Source of the DNA: Synergistaceae bacterium
GTDB lineage: Bacteria; Synergistota; Synergistia; Synergistales; Aminobacteriaceae
Assembly: GCA_017450125.1 (NCBI GenBank)
Contig: JAFSWZ010000034.1
Span: 62,001-126,000, forward strand
Reading direction: 5' to 3'
Length of the DNA stretch: 64,000 nucleotides
Shown: positions 53,136-61,705 of the stretch, in pieces
Layout of the letters: the number at the start of each line of letters is the position of its first letter
Numbering within the stretch: position 1 is the stretch's first letter
Notes under the pieces: generated by a model
What the model was told of the DNA's origin: nothing
The model's input: the letters and a program-made list of their open reading frames with translations, nothing else
The model's database searches: none
Made by a program: the position numbers and the translations under genes

Positions 53136-56100
53136 ATGGACATAGCAAGAGCAAGCATACAGCGTTACCGTGTCGTGATATTCATCTGCCTTCTGACGCT
53201 GGTAGGGGGAGTGATGGCGTACTTCGAGATCGGCAAGCTCGAAGACCCGTCATTCACCATAAAGACCGCCGTAGTCTCCGCTGTGTATCCGGGAGCAAGC
53301 GCGTACGAGGTTGAACAGGAAGTAACCTCGCGCCTTGAAGACGCGATTCAGGCAATGGGTGAGGTCGATGTCATACGTTCGCGTTCAACACCCGGCCTCG
53401 CAATAATCTACGTGGACATCAAGGACGAATACTCCTCAAGCGAGCTTCCGCAGGTGTGGGACAAGCTCCGCCAGAAGGTCAACGACGAGCAGGTCTACAT
53501 GCCTTCAGGAGTAACTGTTCTGGTCAACAACGACTTCGGGGAAGTTTACGGCCAATACTATGCATTAGTAGGGGACGGCTACACGATGAAGGAGCTGTAC
53601 GATTACGCGGACTTCCTCAAGAAAAATCTTGTGCTCGTTAAGGATGTCGCAAGAGTAGAGATTCTCGGAGAGCAGACGGAAGCAATCTATATCGAGTTCT
53701 CAGCCTCCAGAATGTCCGCGCTCGGAATATCCCCAGAAGCAATCTTCGGCGTGCTCAACCAGCAGAACACTTTATCCGAGACCGGCAGCATCACTCTGGG
53801 CAGCAGGTATATACGCGTCTCCCCGACAAGCGCGATATTCTCCGTCGACGACATAGCGGACTTAGTTATAGGCGGAACAGGAGGAAACCTTACGCGCCTC
53901 CGCGATGTTGCGACGGTCAGAAGGGATTACGAAGAACCTCAGAGCTTCAAGCTGAAGTTCAACGGTCGCCCCGCGCTCGCAATAGGCATCTCTACTGTCG
54001 AGGGCGGCAACGTCGTGAACATGGGACGTGCAGTCTCCGCGAGGCTGAAGGAGTTAGAGGCTTTCCGTCCCGTCGGAATTGAGCTGACCCCGATATACAT
54101 GCAGTCCGAACAGGTTATAAAGTCCATCAGCGACTTCATTGTCAACCTTCTCGAATCGCTGGCTATCGTCGTCGGAGTCCTGCTCGTGTTTATGGGGCTG
54201 CGTTCCGGGCTGATTATCGGGCTTGTGCTGCTGATCACTGTGGCCGGAACGTTCATCATCATGAACCAGATGGGAATAACCCTGCAGATTGTCTCTCTCG
54301 CGGCACTGATTATCGCGCTGGGTTCTCTCGTCGACAACGGAATAGTTGTAGCTGAAGGTATGCTCGTAGGCACTGAGCGCGGAATGTCCATTGAAGATGC
54401 GGCCTCTGACTCGGTGAACGGCTCGATATGGGCGATGCTCGGCGGAACATTCATTGCGGTGCTGGCATTCGTACCTGCAGGGCTCTCGGCTACGCAGACA
54501 GGCGAATACCTGCAGAGCCTCTTTCAGGTTGTCGCAATCTCAATGATGCTGAGCTGGTTTGCCGCACTGATTGCCGCTCCTGCACTGGGAAAGGTCATGC
54601 TGAAGCCCTCGAAGCAGGAAGGAGACCCCTACGGCGGGTTCTTGTTCCGTGCGTACAGGGCGTTCCTTGAGCTGTGCCTGCGTAACAGGTTCACGGTTCT
54701 GGCTGTCATCATCGCGGTGTTCGTGTTCTCAATGATGGTGTTCTGGGAGATGCCCACGTCGTTTTTCCCTGACAATGATACTGTGTATTACACCGTCGAC
54801 TTGTATTCGCCCGAAGGTACGTCGCTGAATGCTCAGGAAGAAGTCACGCAGAAACTAGCCGCCCACATACAAGCTCAGCCCGGCGTGAAGAACATAACGC
54901 AGTTCGTGGGAGGAGGCGGCCTGAGGTTCACGTTGACCTACAACCCGCCGGAAGACGACACATCATTTTCACAGCTCCTTGTTGAGACGGAGGACGGGAA
55001 ATTTACGCGCCCATCACTTCTTGACACACAGGCATATATCGATGAATTGCCGGAACTTCAAGGAGTCTGCAAGCTGTTTGCGCGCGGGGGTGATGCTGAA
55101 GAGAAAATCGGCCTTAGAATCTACGGCTCTGACCCTGCGACATTGAGGAGGATTGCTGGGCAGGTCATGGCGATAATGGAGAAAGACCCTGCGAGCCAGT
55201 TCATACGCACGGACTGGCGCGAGCCTGTGGAAGTTATACATCCCGTGCTCTTCAAGGATCAGATGCAAAGTCTCGGCCTGACCCGACCGGCAATCAACCA
55301 GGCGATACTCACGGCAACGACTGGTGCGGCTGTCGGAGCTTTCAGGGACGGGGACAAATCGTTAGCCATACTTGCGGCCTTCACCCCAGAAGAACGCAAC
55401 AGGATAGACGTTCTCTCGTCGCTTCTGGTGTGGGCACCTGCTGCCGGTAAATCCGTCCCGCTGGGTACAGTGTTCTCGAGCCTTGAGACAGCTTTTGAGG
55501 ACAACATAATAATACGCAGGGACAGAAGCAGAATGATAACGGCCAAGAGTGAAGTCAAGTTCGGGATGAATGCTGATGCTATGCTGGAGAGGATTACGCC
55601 GGAGATTGAGGCACTGAAGCTTCCGTTCGGCTATCACGTTGAATGGGGAGGCGAGAAGGAAGAGGACGACGAGGCTATGGATGGCATGGCTGTAGCTTTT
55701 CCTCCGGCGATACTGATAATGTTCATCATCATGATTTTCCTGTTCAACGGATTCCGTCAGACTGTGATAATCTTCCTGTCCCTGCCGCTGATTCTTATAG
55801 GCATTGTTCTGGGCTTGTGGGTTATGGGAATGGACGTGAGCTTCTTGGCGATGGTCGGTCTGTTGTCACTGGTGGGGATGCTGGCCAAGAACTCGATAGT
55901 CCTGCTAGATCAGGTGAGCGCGGATTTTGCGGCCGGACGCGACAAGTATGAAGCCATCGTTGAGGACGGAATATCACGCTTGAGGCCTGTAGCTATGTCT
56001 GCACTCACTACGGTGCTCGGAATGATTCCGCTGGTTTGGGATGTGATGTTCGGGCCGATGGCTGTAACGATTATGGCGGGCTTGACGGTGAGCACGGTGC

Positions 56101-56183
56101 TTACGCTGCTGGTTATTCCTGTTATGACCGCAATAGCGTACAACGTGAAGTGTCCTGAACCTGACGACGAAGAAGACGAGTAA
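53136..56183 (+). CDS. RND-family efflux pump (AcrB/HAE1-like)
   Basis: 1015 residues with twelve membrane helices and two large periplasmic loops. The start MDIARASIQRYRVVIFICLL leads to the porter region (KTAVVSAVYPGASAYEVEQE, VTSRLEDAIQAMGEV), then GSLVDNGIVVAEGML near TM4 with the proton-relay Asp, and SLVGMLAKNSIVLLDQV in TM10. It exports drugs or metabolites by proton exchange, with the adaptor encoded just before. The length is near family norm; substrate class is unknown. A terminator follows. Confidence 0.94.
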   Translation: MDIARASIQRYRVVIFICLLTLVGGVMAYFEIGKLEDPSFTIKTAVVSAVYPGASAYEVEQEVTSRLEDAIQAMGEVDVIRSRSTPGLAIIYVDIKDEYSSSELPQVWDKLRQKVNDEQVYMPSGVTVLVNNDFGEVYGQYYALVGDGYTMKELYDYADFLKKNLVLVKDVARVEILGEQTEAIYIEFSASRMSALGISPEAIFGVLNQQNTLSETGSITLGSRYIRVSPTSAIFSVDDIADLVIGGTGGNLTRLRDVATVRRDYEEPQSFKLKFNGRPALAIGISTVEGGNVVNMGRAVSARLKELEAFRPVGIELTPIYMQSEQVIKSISDFIVNLLESLAIVVGVLLVFMGLRSGLIIGLVLLITVAGTFIIMNQMGITLQIVSLAALIIALGSLVDNGIVVAEGMLVGTERGMSIEDAASDSVNGSIWAMLGGTFIAVLAFVPAGLSATQTGEYLQSLFQVVAISMMLSWFAALIAAPALGKVMLKPSKQEGDPYGGFLFRAYRAFLELCLRNRFTVLAVIIAVFVFSMMVFWEMPTSFFPDNDTVYYTVDLYSPEGTSLNAQEEVTQKLAAHIQAQPGVKNITQFVGGGGLRFTLTYNPPEDDTSFSQLLVETEDGKFTRPSLLDTQAYIDELPELQGVCKLFARGGDAEEKIGLRIYGSDPATLRRIAGQVMAIMEKDPASQFIRTDWREPVEVIHPVLFKDQMQSLGLTRPAINQAILTATTGAAVGAFRDGDKSLAILAAFTPEERNRIDVLSSLLVWAPAAGKSVPLGTVFSSLETAFEDNIIIRRDRSRMITAKSEVKFGMNADAMLERITPEIEALKLPFGYHVEWGGEKEEDDEAMDGMAVAFPPAILIMFIIMIFLFNGFRQTVIIFLSLPLILIGIVLGLWVMGMDVSFLAMVGLLSLVGMLAKNSIVLLDQVSADFAAGRDKYEAIVEDGISRLRPVAMSALTTVLGMIPLVWDVMFGPMAVTIMAGLTVSTVLTLLVIPVMTAIAYNVKCPEPDDEEDE

Positions 56184-56184
56184 C

Positions 56185-56217
56185 AAAAAAGGGGGCTGGT
56201 GTCCCCCTTGCTTTTTG
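56185..56217. terminator. Bidirectional terminator
   Basis: AAGGGGG (56189-56195) pairs with CCCCCTT (56203-56209). T-rich tails occur on both sides, ending the RND operon and the convergent Sel1/CsgG gene. Confidence 0.85.
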
Positions 56218-56231
56218 TCGCAATACTGTGG

Positions 56232-57503
56232 CTAACTGTGAGATATTCTCTCCTTAATCGCTGAGACATGTTTCATAACTGCATCAAGGGCAGCCTGTTC
56301 CAAGAGTCCTCCTGTTTCTTTGCTGTAACCGCCGATAAAGAAGCCCCTGTAATTGGCTGAAGCTCCCTTTGAGGTCTGCTTGTAACTTCCTGTTTGTCTT
56401 GCAGTATAAACTATCTCGCCTGTGGAGCTGTCGACTATCCTGATGTGGATGACCACATATGCAGTCTTGGACTGGGTTGCTATTCCGAGAATAGGGATTA
56501 CGACTCCCGAGCCTTTCTCGTAGTATTTGCAGAACATGATTGACCCCATCATGTGGTACTGGATGCCCTTCATCTTTCCTACACTAGGTGCTGTTGAGGG
56601 GTCTACCAAGCCAGACTGCCCGATATTGACTTCTCGGCCAAGATAATCGTCGAAATGTTCACGTTCCATCAGAGCAAAGAGATGTGTATTGCCCAGTTCG
56701 TCAATCATAAGGTCCGTTATTGCTGAGGCGGTCTTCTTGCCAATATCGCACTTGTCATCAAGCGTACGGACTGCCAATCTTAGCTTAGTGTCTGCGAGGT
56801 GCAGGGGATTGGCTTTTCGTTCCTCGCTCTTGTCCTCGACGTCAAGAACGGCGAGTCGCGGTTTTGGTGGAGTTGCGGGCGTGGGGGGAGTCGTTGCGAC
56901 AGCTGGAGCAGAGGGCTTCTGCTGAGTTTCGAGCCTTGCGAGGGCTTCTTGTGCCTTCTTGTTGCCTTTAGCCGCTGACTGACGGTAATATTCCATCGCC
57001 TTACGCAAATCCCTGCTTGTGTTTATACCGTTCTCGTACATATGACCAAGATTATTCAAGCCATAGTGGTCGCCTCCCTCTGCCGCTTTCGTGTACCAGT
57101 AGAAAGCCTGCTTATAGTCAAACTTCACCCAGAGGCCTTGTTCATAAAACCAGCCAAGCTGATTGAATGACCTAGCAATACCACGCTCTGCTCCCTTTGT
57201 GTAATACTCAAAGGCCTTTCTGTAATCTACCTTGACTCCTAATGCTTCTTGATACATCCACCCGAGATTGTGGAAAGCCCAGCCATAATTCTGAGCGGCA
57301 GCTTTCTCGTACCATTCGCGGGCTTTTCTGTAGTCCTGCGCTACTCCGTCGCCTGTCTGATACATCCGGCCAACCCGAAACTGTGCGTAAATATCTCCGT
57401 TCCTAGCTCGTTTCATCAGAACATTGAAGTCATCGCCGAATGCTGAACACGCCAGAAGCATCACCAGCACCACCGCCGCGAACCGCATCTTCCTCACGCA
57501 CAT
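56232..57503 (-). CDS. Sel1-repeat and CsgG-like domain secreted protein, copy 1
   Basis: 423 residues. After a signal peptide (RFAAVVLVMLLACSAFG) come about five Sel1 repeats (about 28-195; AQFRVGRMYQTGDGVAQDYR, AREWYEKAAAQNYGWAFHNL). A Pro linker and a CsgG-like domain follow (about 215-423; PRLAVLDVEDKSEE, ASAITDLMIDELGNTHLFAL, MGSIMFCKYYEKGSGVVIPI). The CsgG-like part matches periplasmic assembly or lipoprotein families, but no curli genes are present. ATG 57503 has AAGGAG close by. A paralogue lies just upstream. Confidence 0.82.
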   Translation of the reverse strand: MCVRKMRFAAVVLVMLLACSAFGDDFNVLMKRARNGDIYAQFRVGRMYQTGDGVAQDYRKAREWYEKAAAQNYGWAFHNLGWMYQEALGVKVDYRKAFEYYTKGAERGIARSFNQLGWFYEQGLWVKFDYKQAFYWYTKAAEGGDHYGLNNLGHMYENGINTSRDLRKAMEYYRQSAAKGNKKAQEALARLETQQKPSAPAVATTPPTPATPPKPRLAVLDVEDKSEERKANPLHLADTKLRLAVRTLDDKCDIGKKTASAITDLMIDELGNTHLFALMEREHFDDYLGREVNIGQSGLVDPSTAPSVGKMKGIQYHMMGSIMFCKYYEKGSGVVIPILGIATQSKTAYVVIHIRIVDSSTGEIVYTARQTGSYKQTSKGASANYRGFFIGGYSKETGGLLEQAALDAVMKHVSAIKERISHS

Positions 57504-57540
57504 TCACTCCTTCCCGGAATTTCCCGCGCCGCCTGCACCT

Positions 57541-59478
57541 CTACAGATCCAGATTAATGATTGCGGATACGTGCTTCACTACGGCGTTTCGGGTTGCCTC
57601 CTGCAGAAGACCTCCCGCCCTCTTGCTGTACCCTCCGATAAAGAAGCCCTTGTAGGACGCTCCTCCGCCCTTCGAAACCTGCTTGGCTTCGCCGTACTGG
57701 TTGTTGGCGTAGATTATCTCGCCGGTCGAGTTGTCGATTATCATGAGGTCTATGACTACGTAGGCGGTCTTGGCCTCAGTCGCTACCCCGATGATGGGAA
57801 GCACCATCCCAGCACCTTTCTCGGTGTAGTAGTAGAGCGTGATTGACCCCGTCATGGTGTACTGAAGCCCCTTGAGCTTGCCGACAGCAGGAGCAGTCTT
57901 CGCGTCAACAAGGCCGGACTGTCCCATCTTGATCTCTGTGCCGATGTAGTCGTCGAAGCGTTTGCCTCGAAGCATGACGGTGAACTCGTCGGTCTTCATC
58001 AGCTCGGTTATCATCATGTCCGTTATCGCGTCAGCAGGAGCTTTTCCGTCCTCGCTTCTGTCCTCAAACTCACGGACTGCCAGTCTTGGCTTGGGACGCG
58101 AATCGTCATCGGTCTTGGCCTTTTGTGCAGTAGGTGTCGGCTTTGACGGAGTTTTTGTGGGCGCAGGAGCAGGTGCAGGTGTCGGAGTTCTTGCAGGTGC
58201 AGGCGCAGGCTCAGGCGTTCTCACGGGTGCGGGCGCAGGCTCAGGCGTTCTCGCGGGAGGTGCGGGCGGAGTTGGCTCAACCGTAACCTGAGGGGGATTG
58301 CTGGCGTACGTCGGCTTTCCGGGAACATTCCGTGAACCGTCCAGCCTTGCGATAGCTTCTCTCGCATCCTCATTGCCGCGACTTGCGGACTTCCCGTAGT
58401 ATTCGCGTGCCTTGTTGATGTCCGGGTACACTCCTTCTCCGAACTCGTACATCCAGCCGAGACTGAAGAGCGCGTGCTCGTTGTTCCTCGAGGCGGCCTT
58501 CTCGTACCATTCACGAGCCTTGTCGAAGTCCTGCCTCACTCCGTTGCCGAAACGGTAGAGGTCGCCCAGATTGTTCTGTGCCATGTCGTGCTTGCGCATC
58601 GCCGCCTTCTGATACCATTCCGCTGCCTTCGTGTAGTTCTTCTCAGTGCCGTCGCCCTCTGCGTACATGCGCCCGACTTCGAACTGTGCGTTGACATCCC
58701 CGTGCTGTGCCTTGTCCATGACAGCAAAAAAGCCGCTCCCCACACTCTTAGGACTTTTTGATGTCGTAGAAGCGGCTTTCTTCGAAGAGCTAGGTGCAGG
58801 GGTCTTAGGGCGCGCAGGAGCTACGCTTGTGCTTCCCCGCGACGAACCGTAGGGAGGGTTTTGCGGCTGGTAAGCGGCGCGCTGTGGGTTGTTCAGCCTT
58901 GCGATGGCGGCTTTCGCATCCTCGTGACCGCGACTTGCGGCTTTCTCGTAGTATTCTTGCGCCTTAGCAAAATCCTGGCGTACACCTTCTCCGGCTTCGT
59001 ACATCGTGCCAAGATTGTAGAGCGCGTACTGATTGTTCCTCGAGGCAGCTTTTTCGTACCACTCGCGGGCTTTGTCGAAGTCCTGCCTCACTCCGTTGCC
59101 GAAACGGTAGAGGTCGCCCAGATTGTTCTGTGCCATGTCGTGCTTGCGCATCGCCGCTTTCTGATACCATTCCGCCGCCTTCGTGTAATTCTTCTCAGTG
59201 CCGTCGCCCTCAGCGTACATGCGACCGACTTCGAACTGTGCGTTGACATCCCCGTGCTGTGCCTTGTCCAGAACAGCGAAAAATCCGCTCCCCACGCCCT
59301 TAGAGTTCTTTGACGCAAGCGGAGCAGCTTTCTGCCGGGAAACGACAAGAGAAGCCCCGCGCTCTGCCTGAGGGCTGGCAATCCCTGCATTCCCGGCCAT
59401 ATCACCAAACTCAACGCCGAATGCCGCACACGCAAAAAGCACCGGCAACAATGCTGCTGCAAAACATGCCTTCTTCAT
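57541..59478 (-). CDS. Sel1-repeat and CsgG-like domain secreted protein, copy 2, with internal duplication
   Basis: 645 residues. A signal peptide (MKKACFAAALLPVLFACAAF) leads into two blocks of three Sel1 repeats each. The blocks share long identical segments such as AAEWYQKAAMRKHDMAQNNL, and near-identical DNA lies at 58481-58743 and 59033-59295. A Pro/Ala/Arg linker (TPEPAPAPVR units) precedes the CsgG-like domain (about 465-645; ADAITDMMITELMKTDEFTV, YVVIDLMIIDNSTGEIIYAN). It ends like copy 1. Secreted scaffold function is inferred; partners are unknown. Confidence 0.82.
   Translation of the reverse strand: MKKACFAAALLPVLFACAAFGVEFGDMAGNAGIASPQAERGASLVVSRQKAAPLASKNSKGVGSGFFAVLDKAQHGDVNAQFEVGRMYAEGDGTEKNYTKAAEWYQKAAMRKHDMAQNNLGDLYRFGNGVRQDFDKAREWYEKAASRNNQYALYNLGTMYEAGEGVRQDFAKAQEYYEKAASRGHEDAKAAIARLNNPQRAAYQPQNPPYGSSRGSTSVAPARPKTPAPSSSKKAASTTSKSPKSVGSGFFAVMDKAQHGDVNAQFEVGRMYAEGDGTEKNYTKAAEWYQKAAMRKHDMAQNNLGDLYRFGNGVRQDFDKAREWYEKAASRNNEHALFSLGWMYEFGEGVYPDINKAREYYGKSASRGNEDAREAIARLDGSRNVPGKPTYASNPPQVTVEPTPPAPPARTPEPAPAPVRTPEPAPAPARTPTPAPAPAPTKTPSKPTPTAQKAKTDDDSRPKPRLAVREFEDRSEDGKAPADAITDMMITELMKTDEFTVMLRGKRFDDYIGTEIKMGQSGLVDAKTAPAVGKLKGLQYTMTGSITLYYYTEKGAGMVLPIIGVATEAKTAYVVIDLMIIDNSTGEIIYANNQYGEAKQVSKGGGASYKGFFIGGYSKRAGGLLQEATRNAVVKHVSAIINLDL
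58481..58743 (-). repeat. Internal direct repeat, distal copy
   Basis: About 263 bases almost identical to 59033-59295, offset 552 bases, inside the Sel1/CsgG gene. It encodes the same Sel1 block. Confidence 0.85.
59033..59295 (-). repeat. Internal direct repeat, proximal copy
   Basis: Partner of 58481-58743; differences are scattered third-position changes, so the duplication is fairly recent or kept alike by recombination. Confidence 0.85.
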
Positions 59479-59484
59479 AGATCC

Positions 59485-60678
59485 TCACTCCTCCTTATAA
59501 GCTAACCCTCTCGTCCTCACTGCGTCAACAAACAAGTAGTCCTTGTCCCTGACCTCAACTATGTACACGTTGCGTTCCGCAGGACGGTGGAGACCGGGCG
59601 AAATGTCCAGCACCTGATTCCCGAACGGTATCGACTGCACACGGCTCAAGTTCGCGAGGAGCTGTCCTCTGGGCATATTGTCCACAGGCTGGGGCATCAT
59701 GTCAACCGCCCTCTTCAGCCACTCGTACAGCGCAACTGCTTTTCCCGCCGCCGCAGGGTCATGGACGGGCATTGCGCGCGTCCTCCACATCATGCGCTTG
59801 GTCTCGATGAAACCGCCTTGAGTGTTCAGCAGTATGTTCTGGTCGGCGAAGACCATCCCGCGACACGACAGGTACGTCTTGTCCGGCGCAGAACAGTTCC
59901 ACAGCCGCCAGTTTGTACGCAGGCGCATGAAGTTCCGCCATATCTCACGCGCTCCCATGCTCCCCATGAACGAGATAACTACTCCGGCCTCTTCTCCCTC
60001 GAAGCTCTCGATCTCCTCCGACAGCATAAGGTACGTGTCCCTGACGCTCGCATCTGCCCAGTACGGCATCGGCATGAATCCCGCCTTGTCCATGAGGTCA
60101 TAGCAGATTTTCGCCTCGCGCTCCTGATTCACGGTGAAACGGCTGGCAGCTAATGCTATGCGCTTCTGGCGGTTGTAGATTGTTTTCGCGTACTCAGTGA
60201 ACGCCGCTGAACGGTAATCACGGTACAGGTCAAGCGCAAAAACGTTAGATAGCGGACGGCCTCCCCTGTCGATGACTACACTCTCTCCGCCGGAAAGAAT
60301 CAGAGGCACATCACGGCCTGCCATCCGCGCGACCAACACCCTGTCGAGCTCAGGAAGACCGGCAAAGCTCATCACTGCGATTACGTCCCTGCCGTAGTTC
60401 AGCCCGAGCGTCTCGAATGACCTTATGTCGCCGGAAACTTCAGCCCGCAGAAAGTGCACGTCATGCCCGCCTACTCCCGAACTGCTCTCAGAGATTTCGC
60501 GCTCGCACCACGCAAGGGCTGTGCTGATGGATTTTCCGGGCTCGGTGTCCCAGCCGCCTGAAGGGGGAATAACAAGAACGTTCCACACCCAGCTGTGAGA
60601 CTGAGCGCAGAACGCCTCCGTGTTTCCCCAGACTGTCAGGCATAAAACCGCCGCGATAACCGCAAGAAGTTTACGCAT
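59485..60678 (-). CDS. Exported periplasmic-binding-protein-like protein (possibly DUF3798)
   Basis: 397 residues with a signal peptide (MRKLLAVIAAVLCLTVWGNT, cleavage near CAQ). The rest alternates strands and helices like a type 1 periplasmic binding fold: VIAVMSFAGLPELDRVLVAR, DVPLILSGGESVVID, FTEYAKTIYNRQKRIALAAS and GVVISFMGSMGAREIW. It resembles the DUF3798 family of anaerobes, a tentative match. Ligand unknown. It lies between ompH and the Sel1/CsgG genes on the same strand, with 14- and 6-base gaps. Confidence 0.65.
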   Translation of the reverse strand: MRKLLAVIAAVLCLTVWGNTEAFCAQSHSWVWNVLVIPPSGGWDTEPGKSISTALAWCEREISESSSGVGGHDVHFLRAEVSGDIRSFETLGLNYGRDVIAVMSFAGLPELDRVLVARMAGRDVPLILSGGESVVIDRGGRPLSNVFALDLYRDYRSAAFTEYAKTIYNRQKRIALAASRFTVNQEREAKICYDLMDKAGFMPMPYWADASVRDTYLMLSEEIESFEGEEAGVVISFMGSMGAREIWRNFMRLRTNWRLWNCSAPDKTYLSCRGMVFADQNILLNTQGGFIETKRMMWRTRAMPVHDPAAAGKAVALYEWLKRAVDMMPQPVDNMPRGQLLANLSRVQSIPFGNQVLDISPGLHRPAERNVYIVEVRDKDYLFVDAVRTRGLAYKEE

Positions 60679-60692
60679 GACACATAGGAACG

Positions 60693-61151
60693 TTATTTGC
60701 TCTTGGCCAGCTGCTGGATTACGTCCTGTGTGATGTCCTCTCCGCCGATGAGCACTACGAACTTGTCCAGTACCAGCGTCAGTTTCTTGCGCACGGCAAC
60801 TTCACGCACTGCCTGCTCGCAGTCCCTGTATATCGGTGCCATCAGCTTCTGCTCTTCCTGCGCAAGCTCCATCCTCTTGGCCTGCACTGCCTGCGCCTTC
60901 TTGGCCGTGTCGGTCTCTTTGTCGGCGGCGGCTTTGGCCTCGTTCTCCTTCTGGCGGGCAATGTTCGCTAATTCCTGGCGAACCTGGTTAAGGCGCGGAT
61001 GGTTGTTGAGGATTTCTCCTCTGTCTACTATGCCTACTGCGGTGGCTGATGATGCGGCGGCGGGTGCTGCTGCCTTCTTCGCGGCGGCAAATGCTGATGT
61101 TGCGCTGAACAGAACTGATACTGCGAGTACGACTGCTAATACTTTCTTCAT
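60693..61151 (-). CDS. OmpH/Skp-family periplasmic chaperone
   Basis: 152 residues. A signal peptide (MKKVLAVVLAVSVLFSATSA) is followed by GIVDRGEILNNHPRLNQVRQ, then a long charged coiled coil (about 60-115) rich in Lys, Glu, Gln and Ala, and a C-terminal strand with KLTLVLDKFVVLIGG. This is the Skp/OmpH trimer pattern. It escorts outer-membrane proteins through the periplasm, supporting a diderm envelope. It is first of a run of secreted-protein genes. Confidence 0.88.
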   Translation of the reverse strand: MKKVLAVVLAVSVLFSATSAFAAAKKAAAPAAASSATAVGIVDRGEILNNHPRLNQVRQELANIARQKENEAKAAADKETDTAKKAQAVQAKRMELAQEEQKLMAPIYRDCEQAVREVAVRKKLTLVLDKFVVLIGGEDITQDVIQQLAKSK

Positions 61152-61238
61152 AAGAAATGTATTCCTCCCTTATCTTGCGTCAAATGATTCGTGTTGCATT
61201 CTAACATTCACGCTTTGCAAGCAAAAACGTAAAGATTA

Positions 61239-61703
61239 CTAATTAGCCCGTGTGATTATTTTGCGCGCGTCAAGCACCTTCATCAACGGCACTCCGACGA
61301 GCCAGCAAGCTCCTGCTTCCCCGAGACCGACATAGAGGCATGTTGCCATGAGCGGCGCAGAGACGAGCACATGAAGCATTACGCCGATGATGACCATGTT
61401 CGAGACGACAGGCCAGAGCGCGGCAATCCAGATGTTCCCGGACTTCCGCGAGAGAACTGCGGCAATGAGTGTCGCCAGAGACCCGAACACCATGTCCGGC
61501 AGTCCGAACCCTCCGAAGAAGTTCGCGAAGATGCACCCTAAGAACAGTCCCGGTATTGCCTCAGGCAGGCAGAACGGCAGAAGCGTCAGTGCCTCCGAGA
61601 CTCGGAACTGGACGGGGCCGTACGAGATGGGAGCAAGGCTTATCGTCAGAACCGCGTAGAGTGCTCCGATAAGTGCTCCGCGTGAGATTTTTGCTGTGTT
61701 AAT
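61239..61703 (-). CDS. queT: QueT-family transporter with an apparent ATT start
   Basis: 154 residues. The N-terminal part, MNTAKISRGALIGALYAVLT then FRVSEALTLLPF, matches the QueT (DUF988) queuosine-precursor transporter, an ECF S component. The only start that fits the conserved N-terminus is ATT at 61703, nine bases after AAGGAG and 2 bases after the priA stop. ATG 61493 would remove nearly half the protein. Helices include LFLGCIFANFFGGF and VVSNMVIIGVMLHVLVSAPL. It is coupled to priA. Confidence 0.72.
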   Translation of the reverse strand: MNTAKISRGALIGALYAVLTISLAPISYGPVQFRVSEALTLLPFCLPEAIPGLFLGCIFANFFGGFGLPDMVFGSLATLIAAVLSRKSGNIWIAALWPVVSNMVIIGVMLHVLVSAPLMATCLYVGLGEAGACWLVGVPLMKVLDARKIITRAN

Positions 61704-61705
61704 CG

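Noticed and set aside
56232-59478. CsgG-like domains as part of a curli system
   Set aside because: No csgA, csgB, csgE or csgF genes are near, and Sel1 repeats are fused; only the domain resemblance is kept.
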